NCBI RefSeq assembly: GCF_900105985.1
Contig: NZ_FNUB01000004.1
Span: forward strand, 409,501-473,500
Source: Tenacibaculum sp. MAR_2010_89
GTDB taxonomy: Bacteria > Bacteroidota > Bacteroidia > Flavobacteriales > Flavobacteriaceae
Direction: 5' to 3'
Length of the DNA stretch: 64,000 bases
The position numbers were made by a program, and so were the translations under genes. Below are positions 62,026 through 64,000 of the stretch, piece by piece (the first letter of the stretch is position 1; each line of letters opens with the position of its first letter). The notes beneath the pieces are model-generated. The model was given only the letters and a program-made list of their open reading frames with translations, searched no databases and was not told the DNA's origin.

Positions 62026-62487
62026 ATGGAAAAAAACAAATCAATAGATCATCAATTAAGAGCTACATGGCAAGCAGTTGCTAAAATGTATAATGAGCAA
62101 GCTGCAAAGCATAATAGCACTATGGCTACAGCTTTTGTTCTACTTAATATTGATTTTGAAGATGGAACTCCCTCTACCGCGCTAGGACCTCTTATGGGTA
62201 TGGAACCTACTAGTCTTTCTCGTTTATTAAAAACAATGGAAGATAAAAAAATGATTTTCAGGAAAAAAAACCCAAACGACGGTAGAAGTGTTATCATTAA
62301 ACTAACTGATTACGGTAAAGAAATGCGTGAAGTATCTAAAGGGCACGTATATCAATTTAATAATGAAGTAAGAAAACATATTACTGATGAAGAACTAGAA
62401 AACTTCTTTAAAGTAACAAGAACTATAAATCAACTTATTACAGACAAATTGATTTATGGTGATGATATAAATAAACAAGCTGTATAA
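62026..62487 (+). CDS. MarR-family transcriptional regulator
   Basis: A 153-residue regulator with the winged-helix core PLMGMEPTSLSRLLKTMEDK and the wing FRKKNPNDGRSVIIKLTDYG. It likely represses its own operon through the palindromes at 61958-61998, probably in response to a fatty-acyl ligand, judging by the dehydrogenase gene that follows 12 bp downstream. In flavobacteria this MarR type commonly precedes beta-oxidation genes. Confidence 0.93.
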   Translation: MEKNKSIDHQLRATWQAVAKMYNEQAAKHNSTMATAFVLLNIDFEDGTPSTALGPLMGMEPTSLSRLLKTMEDKKMIFRKKNPNDGRSVIIKLTDYGKEMREVSKGHVYQFNNEVRKHITDEELENFFKVTRTINQLITDKLIYGDDINKQAV

Positions 62488-62499
62488 AACATTAAACTA

Positions 62500-64000
62500 A
62501 TGACAAGAAGAATTAAAAAAGTAGCGATTATAGGTTCTGGAATTATGGGATCTGGTATTGCATGTCATTTTGCTAATATTGGCGTTGAAGTATTATTATT
62601 AGATATAGTTCCTCGTGAACTTAATGACAAAGAAAAAGCAAAAGGATTGACTTTAGAAGACAAAGCTGTACGTAACCGTTTGGTTAACGATGCACTAACC
62701 GCTTCTTTAAAATCAAAACCATCTCCTATTTACAGTAAAAAATTTGCAGATAGAATTACCACTGGTAATATTGATGACGATTTACATAAAATTAAAGATG
62801 TAGATTGGATAATGGAGGTTGTTGTTGAACGCTTAGACATAAAACAAAGTGTTTTTGAACAAGTTGAAAAACACCGTACTCCTGGTACTATTATCTCTTC
62901 AAATACTTCAGGAATTCCTATCAAGTTTATGAATGAAGGAAGAAGTGAAGATTTTCAAAAACATTTTGCAGTAACTCACTTTTTTAATCCTCCTCGTTAT
63001 TTAAAATTATTTGAAGTTGTTCCTGGTCCTCAATGTAAACAAGAAGTTACTGACTTCTTAATGGATTATGGTTCTAAGTTTTTAGGAAAAACTTCTGTTT
63101 TAGCTAAAGATACTCCAGCTTTTATAGGAAATAGAATTGGAATTTTCGGAATTCAATCTTTATTTCATCAAGTAAAAGAATTAGGATTAACTATTGAAGA
63201 AGTTGATAAATTAACTGGTCCTGTAATTGGTCGCCCAAAATCGGCTACTTTTAGAACTGTTGATGTTGTAGGTCTTGATACTTTAGTACATGTTGCTAAT
63301 GGTATTTATGAAAACTGCCCAAATGATGAAGCTCATAATTTATTTAAGCTTCCTGATTTCATCAACACCATGATGGAAAACAAATGGTTAGGTAGTAAAA
63401 CCAAACAAGGTTTCTACAAAAAATCAGTGAATGCTGAAGGTAAAAAAGAAATTTTATCATTAGACTTAGACACGATGGAATATCGTTCTAAAAAACGTGC
63501 AAAGTTTGCTACTTTAGAATTAACAAAAACCATTGACAAACCAATTGATCGTTTTAAAGTATTAGTTGGAGGAAAAGATAAAGCGGGTGAATTTTACCGT
63601 AAGAATTTCGCAGCTATGTTTGCGTATGTTCAAAATAGAATTCCAGAGATATCTGACGAATTATACAAAATTGACGATGCCATGAAAGCTGGTTTCGGAT
63701 GGGAAAATGGACCTTTCGAAATTTGGGATGCTGTAGGAGTAGAAAAAGGTATCGAATTAATGAAAGCTGAAGGTAAAGAGCCTGCTGCTTGGGTTGTTGA
63801 AATGTTAGCAAAAGGTTCGTCTTCTTTCTATTCAGTTAAAGAAGGAGCAACTTATTACTATGATGTAAATGCAAAAGTTCAAACCAAAAAACCAGGCCAA
63901 GATTCATTTATCATCTTAGATAATATTCGTAAAACAAATGAGGTATTTAAAAACTCAGGAGTAGTTATTGAAGATATAGGAGGTGGTATTTTAAATTGTG
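62500..64000 (+). CDS. 3-hydroxyacyl-CoA dehydrogenase / enoyl-CoA hydratase, N-terminal part
   Basis: The gene runs off the right edge; 500 codons are present. The NAD-binding motif AIIGSGIMGSGIACHFAN lies at residues 9-26, and the catalytic histidine is in THFFNPPRYLKLFEVV near residue 160. The SNTSGIPI stretch and the second helical domain (about 195-310) follow. The family oxidises 3-hydroxyacyl-CoA in fatty-acid beta-oxidation; in FadB-like proteins of this order an enoyl-CoA hydratase part lies C-terminal, consistent with the open frame. It is co-transcribed with the MarR gene. Confidence 0.93.
   Translation, partial: MTRRIKKVAIIGSGIMGSGIACHFANIGVEVLLLDIVPRELNDKEKAKGLTLEDKAVRNRLVNDALTASLKSKPSPIYSKKFADRITTGNIDDDLHKIKDVDWIMEVVVERLDIKQSVFEQVEKHRTPGTIISSNTSGIPIKFMNEGRSEDFQKHFAVTHFFNPPRYLKLFEVVPGPQCKQEVTDFLMDYGSKFLGKTSVLAKDTPAFIGNRIGIFGIQSLFHQVKELGLTIEEVDKLTGPVIGRPKSATFRTVDVVGLDTLVHVANGIYENCPNDEAHNLFKLPDFINTMMENKWLGSKTKQGFYKKSVNAEGKKEILSLDLDTMEYRSKKRAKFATLELTKTIDKPIDRFKVLVGGKDKAGEFYRKNFAAMFAYVQNRIPEISDELYKIDDAMKAGFGWENGPFEIWDAVGVEKGIELMKAEGKEPAAWVVEMLAKGSSSFYSVKEGATYYYDVNAKVQTKKPGQDSFIILDNIRKTNEVFKNSGVVIEDIGGGILNC

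Overview
The window is about 64 kb of AT-rich DNA from a member of the Bacteroidota, most likely the family Flavobacteriaceae (a Tenacibaculum-like marine genus is plausible, but that is inference). Several things support this: promoters match the Bacteroidota -7 element TAnnTTTG, one large protein carries a type IX secretion C-terminal sorting domain, the housekeeping genes look flavobacterial (rpsU, fused 2-oxoacid dehydrogenase E1, DUF2851, S21-type start), and non-ATG starts are common. I saw no tRNA, rRNA, CRISPR or transposase gene.

Layout. 1-9.1 kb holds core genes: partial rpsU, an acyl-CoA dehydrogenase, a helix-hairpin-helix protein, an alanine/sodium symporter, a coupled PspC / K+ channel / dTDP-4-dehydrorhamnose-reductase-like operon, and uvrA. 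Three REP-like palindromic repeats follow uvrA. 9.4-20.2 kb is a signalling island: an ECF sigma factor with a membrane anti-sigma/TPR protein, divergent from two modules made of a small secreted protein and large TPR-CHAT (caspase-like) membrane proteases. There are three CHAT paralogues in all, with diverged sensor halves and nearly identical protease halves. The two modules share a promoter and a leader hairpin. 20.5-21.0 kb is a tandem array of six units of about 82 bp.

21.1-32.2 kb is the most notable locus: a LytTR two-component system next to a peptide export cluster. It encodes seven double-glycine-leader peptides whose mature parts all carry an even number of cysteines (4 or 6), a VKOR-thioredoxin oxidase with a catalytically dead C39-like N-terminal domain, a C39-peptidase ABC exporter and an HlyD-type adaptor. 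Three copies of a leader element that folds as an H-type pseudoknot, with compensatory base changes, sit before peptide genes. I read this as a disulfide-rich, bacteriocin-like peptide system with its own oxidase and RNA-level control.

32.2-64 kb is mixed: an LGFP-repeat protein, a LOG-family protein, a degenerate M1-peptidase/outer-membrane-barrel fusion, a fused E1 dehydrogenase, an SH3 lipoprotein, DUF2851, a nitroreductase, and an OmpR-type two-component system whose kinase is frameshifted, with its probable divergent target operon. After these come an SSS symporter, two paralogous surface proteins, a peroxiredoxin/thioredoxin operon, a sigma-54 response regulator without a DNA-binding domain, an MscS channel, a NatAB-like ABC exporter, a three-module leucine-rich-repeat type IX cargo, and at the right edge a MarR regulator with visible operators leading into a 3-hydroxyacyl-CoA dehydrogenase that runs off the window.
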